A DNA stretch of 7,988 nt from CAYSLA01 sp964431685 (GTDB lineage Bacteria > Armatimonadota > UBA5829). The first letter of the stretch is position 1; every line of letters starts with the position of its first letter. Positions 5,621-7,988 of this stretch are shown here, piece after piece. The notes under the pieces are model-generated. The model was not told where the DNA came from. It saw only the letters and a program-made list of their open reading frames with translations, and ran no database searches. The position numbers and the translations under genes were made by a program. The stretch spans positions 1 to 7,988 of the forward strand of contig CAYSLA010000160.1 of assembly GCA_964431685.1 (NCBI GenBank), written 5' to 3'.

Positions 5621-6931
5621 ATGGGCTTGTTGCAGTGGCTTATCGTGATCGTCGTCGCATACATCGCCCTTGGAAGAGCCCTCTTTGTCATCATCGACGC
5701 CGCTTCGACGAAGAACTGGAAATCCCTGGTAGCGATCAGTGCGGCGGTGGTCGTCGCAGCCATCGTCACGATTGTTCTCATCCACAGAGGCGCGGAGAAG
5801 CTATCCCCACACTCGGTTCTGCCGGCAGCGCTGCTTGTTCTGGCCGGCACATTCGTTGCGGGCGCGATTGGCCGTGCAACCCTCACGTGGGAAGAAACGA
5901 GACGCCGTGCGCAGCTCTCAAGACAGATCAAGCTGCATCTTGTCCTCGCAACCGGTGCGCTCTTCTTCAGTTTGCCGTTCTACTGGTTGATAACGACCTC
6001 TCTCAAGCCCGACGAGCGCACCAACGTTCTACCGCCGGATCTGATTCCAATGCAGCAGAGAAGAGTGGAAGTGGACGGCGAGATGCGCAGGGTCTATCTG
6101 GCGGAGATCGATGGCCGAACGCTGAGGGTGGCCAAGGTCGCCGAGTTGGAGGGCGGGTTGTGGAGTGTTATTGCGCTTGACGGCTCCGAGAACGTCCGCA
6201 CTCTTCCAGGCCACCGTGTGAGGCCCGATATATACCCCGCTCTCAGATGGCAGAACTACGGCGACGCTCTCGCGTTTCTGCCGCCTGAGTATCAACGCGG
6301 CCTCAGGCCTCTCTGGAACACCGTGTTTGTGACCCTGATGAGCATGGTGGCCACAGTGCTCTCAAGCTCGCTGGTGGCCTTCTCATTTGCCAGGCTAAGA
6401 TGGCCAGCGCGTGACCTGCTGTTTGTAGTGATGCTTGCCACAATGATGATCCCAGGGGCGGTCACTATGCTTCCGGTCTTTCTGATATTCAGATCGCTCA
6501 ACTGGATCGACACTCTGAACCCGCTCTGGGTGGGTGCGCTCTTTGGAAACGGGTTCAACATCTTCCTTCTGCGACAGTTCTTCCTGACCATACCGACCGA
6601 GCTTGAAGACGCTGCCAAGATCGACGGGTGCTCCTACTTCGTCATCTACTGGAAGATCATGCTTCCGTTGATCAAACCGGCCCTCGCCGCAATCTCGATT
6701 TTCGCATTCATGGGAAGCTGGAACAACTTCATGGGCCCGCTGATCTACATCAGCTCCCCGGAGAAGATGACCCTCGCCTATGCCCTCCAGTTGTTCCAGG
6801 GACTGCACGGAGGCGAACCCGCGATGATGATGGCAGCAGCAACACTCGTCATGTTTCCCGTTCTGGTTGTGTTCTTCTTTACCCAGCGATATATAATAGA
6901 GGGCGTCACGCTAACTGGAATCAAGGGGTAG
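5621..6931 (+). CDS. MalG-type carbohydrate ABC transporter permease with extra segments
   Basis: This is the second membrane subunit of the sugar importer, expected to pair with the MalF part of the preceding fusion. The permease core covers about 105-436: a first core helix at 105-127, five more between 232 and 422, and the EAA loop ELEDAAKIDG at 327-336 with LP at 349-350. At 436 residues it is much longer than the usual 270-300. Two additions explain this. First, three extra hydrophobic segments precede the core (about 4-24, 36-55 and 66-87), followed by a basic loop (RRRAQLSRQIK, 94-104). Second, about 60 extra residues (about 145-205), rich in short alternating strands (RVYLAEIDG, RVAKVAELEG, WSVIALDG), lie in the first extracytoplasmic loop. 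The ATG directly follows the upstream stop, with AAGGGGG five bases before it, so coupling is likely. No ATP-binding subunit is encoded in the window; CUT1 systems often share one made elsewhere. Confidence 0.92.
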   Translation: MGLLQWLIVIVVAYIALGRALFVIIDAASTKNWKSLVAISAAVVVAAIVTIVLIHRGAEKLSPHSVLPAALLVLAGTFVAGAIGRATLTWEETRRRAQLSRQIKLHLVLATGALFFSLPFYWLITTSLKPDERTNVLPPDLIPMQQRRVEVDGEMRRVYLAEIDGRTLRVAKVAELEGGLWSVIALDGSENVRTLPGHRVRPDIYPALRWQNYGDALAFLPPEYQRGLRPLWNTVFVTLMSMVATVLSSSLVAFSFARLRWPARDLLFVVMLATMMIPGAVTMLPVFLIFRSLNWIDTLNPLWVGALFGNGFNIFLLRQFFLTIPTELEDAAKIDGCSYFVIYWKIMLPLIKPALAAISIFAFMGSWNNFMGPLIYISSPEKMTLAYALQLFQGLHGGEPAMMMAAATLVMFPVLVVFFFTQRYIIEGVTLTGIKG

Positions 6932-6936
6932 ATGGT

Positions 6937-7988
6937 ATGGACAGTCTCACGAAGCAACGCAAGACCCTCAGCGAGCTTACACTGGACGAGAAGATCGGCC
7001 AGATGATTGTTGCCGCCAACTGGGACGGCGACGTTCCCGGCGACTACGGCATCACCGACCTGAAGTGCGGTGGTGTGTGGCCTGCGGGCAGTCCTCACGA
7101 GGACATTGCCGCGTTCCGGGAGGACGTCAGAAGGATGCAGGCACTCGCCGACATTCCACTTTTCATCTGCGCCGACTTCGAGTGCGGTGTGGGGCAGTTG
7201 ATCTCCGATGGGAGCTGCGCTGAGTTCCCGGCGCTTATGGCCTACGGCGCGATCGCCGACATAGAAGAAGCAGAAAGGCTGGCTTATGAGTCCGGCCGGA
7301 TCGCCGCGATGGAAGCTGACTATATCGGCGTCAATCTCACTCCAAGCCCGGTTTTCGATGTCAATACCGTTCCCGAGAACCCGATCTCAAACACCCGCAG
7401 CGTGGGCGACGATCCCGAGCGAGTCTGGCGGATTGCGGGCGCCTATGCGCGGGGAATGCAGACCGGACGGCTGCTGCCCCAAGCGAAGCACTTCCCCGGC
7501 GAGGGTATGCACAGGTTCGATCCGCACCTTGACCTCGAGCGGATGCAGGTGACCGCGGAGGAGATGGAGCGCGTGCACCTCCTGCCTTTCCGCAAGGCAA
7601 TCGAGATGGGCATCCCGATGATGATGACCAACCACGCGATATATCCCTGCTACGACGACGAGTTCCCCTGCACGCTTTCCCACAAGCTCATTACGGGCCT
7701 GCTGAGACAACAGATGGGCTTCGACGGGATGGTCATCACCGATGCGATGGAGATGCACGGGATAACCTCTCGATGGGGCAGCAGGGAGGCTCTTATCCTG
7801 GCGGTCAATGCGGGTAACGACTTGATTCTCGAACCCACGGACAAGCGGTTCGCTGTCGAGTGGATCAGGGATGCAGTGGAGTCCGAGCGCATCTCGATGG
7901 AGACTATCGACAGGGCGGTTGGACGCATCCTGCGGTTCAAAGAATACCTCAGGTTGTATAACGAGCTGAATCCGTCGGATACCCCTCC
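6937..7988 (+). CDS. GH3 glycoside hydrolase, NagZ-like (partial, open at right edge)
   Basis: A glycosidase of family GH3, probably a beta-N-acetylhexosaminidase-like enzyme acting on imported oligosaccharide. The window holds 350 codons and the gene continues beyond 7988. Family landmarks appear in order: LTLDEKIGQM (14-23), ICADFECG (77-84, where the family usually has DxEGG), EFPALMAYGA (96-105), KHFPGEG (184-190), and the nucleophile Asp269 in VITDAMEMHG. The NagZ-type acid/base dyad Asp-x-His is kept as D195-P-H197, which separates it from classic GH3 beta-glucosidases. The KHFPGHGDT segment of typical NagZ reads KHFPGEGMH here, so substrate preference may differ. There is no signal peptide, so it should act in the cytoplasm. 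ATG 6937 is chosen because AAGGGG lies eight bases upstream and translation from it stays open to the edge; it starts five bases after the MalG stop. A phosphorylase activity, known in some GH3 relatives with this dyad, cannot be excluded. Confidence 0.9.
   Translation, partial: MDSLTKQRKTLSELTLDEKIGQMIVAANWDGDVPGDYGITDLKCGGVWPAGSPHEDIAAFREDVRRMQALADIPLFICADFECGVGQLISDGSCAEFPALMAYGAIADIEEAERLAYESGRIAAMEADYIGVNLTPSPVFDVNTVPENPISNTRSVGDDPERVWRIAGAYARGMQTGRLLPQAKHFPGEGMHRFDPHLDLERMQVTAEEMERVHLLPFRKAIEMGIPMMMTNHAIYPCYDDEFPCTLSHKLITGLLRQQMGFDGMVITDAMEMHGITSRWGSREALILAVNAGNDLILEPTDKRFAVEWIRDAVESERISMETIDRAVGRILRFKEYLRLYNELNPSDTP

Noticed and set aside
5252..5785. Antisense open frame across the junction of the two permease genes
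   Set aside because: It covers the EAA loop and coupled stop/start of strongly supported genes. The translation is charged and repetitive with no recognisable domain.
5587..6180. Plus-strand 197-codon frame overlapping the start of malG
   Set aside because: It is an alternative frame of the MalG gene, rich in Arg, Gly and His, with no motif and no ribosome-binding site of its own.
6932..6934. Alternative ATG right after the MalG stop (TAGATG)
   Set aside because: It is in a different frame from the GH3 protein. The GH3 motifs require the ATG at 6937.

Overview
The window reads as ordinary bacterial chromosome with high G+C (my impression, not computed). It is gene-dense, with no gene-free gap longer than about 165 bases. 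Five protein genes are supported: a leftward lexA, a divergent adenine-N6 DNA methyltransferase, and a co-directional sugar-uptake and glycosidase operon that runs off the right edge. No tRNA, rRNA, CRISPR array or insertion sequence was recognised. The taxon cannot be fixed from sequence alone. A CGAAC-N4-GTTCG SOS box of the Gram-positive type, the dispersed palindromes and the unusual CUT1 permeases would fit Armatimonadota, Chloroflexota or a related lineage, but this is a weak inference.

Left part (1-923). lexA (89-760, minus strand) encodes a complete self-cleaving SOS repressor with an intact Ala-Gly cleavage site and Ser/Lys dyad. Its linker is enlarged and contains a DNA palindrome. 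Downstream of it lies half of a palindromic repeat (10-40). Upstream is a promoter with a perfect TATAAT and a perfect SOS box, so lexA very likely regulates itself. The same 163-base region serves the divergent methyltransferase.

Middle (924-2828). This is a 634-residue gamma-type N6-adenine methyltransferase (motif X GAYYTP, motif I DPACGAGAF, motif IV NPPY) with a TaqI-like target-recognition half. It has no nuclease domain, and no nuclease gene is visible beside it.

Right part (2886-7988). This is a tightly packed operon. Its first gene fuses an extracellular sugar-binding protein to a MalF-type permease in one 908-residue chain. The second encodes a MalG-type permease with three extra N-terminal membrane segments and an extra extracytoplasmic segment. 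The third is a GH3 glycosidase of the NagZ type, open at the right edge. The genes are 0 and 5 bases apart, which implies translational coupling. The likely logic is capture of an oligosaccharide by a tethered receptor, import through the MalF/MalG pair powered by an ATPase encoded elsewhere, and cytoplasmic removal of a terminal sugar (possibly N-acetylhexosamine) by the GH3 enzyme. A 12-codon open frame before the fusion gene ends at an ATGA overlap with an internal ATG, which leaves the true start of the fusion gene open.

The most unusual content is the receptor-permease fusion paired with an enlarged MalG. Next are the palindromic insert in the LexA linker and the SOS box shared with a DNA methyltransferase.
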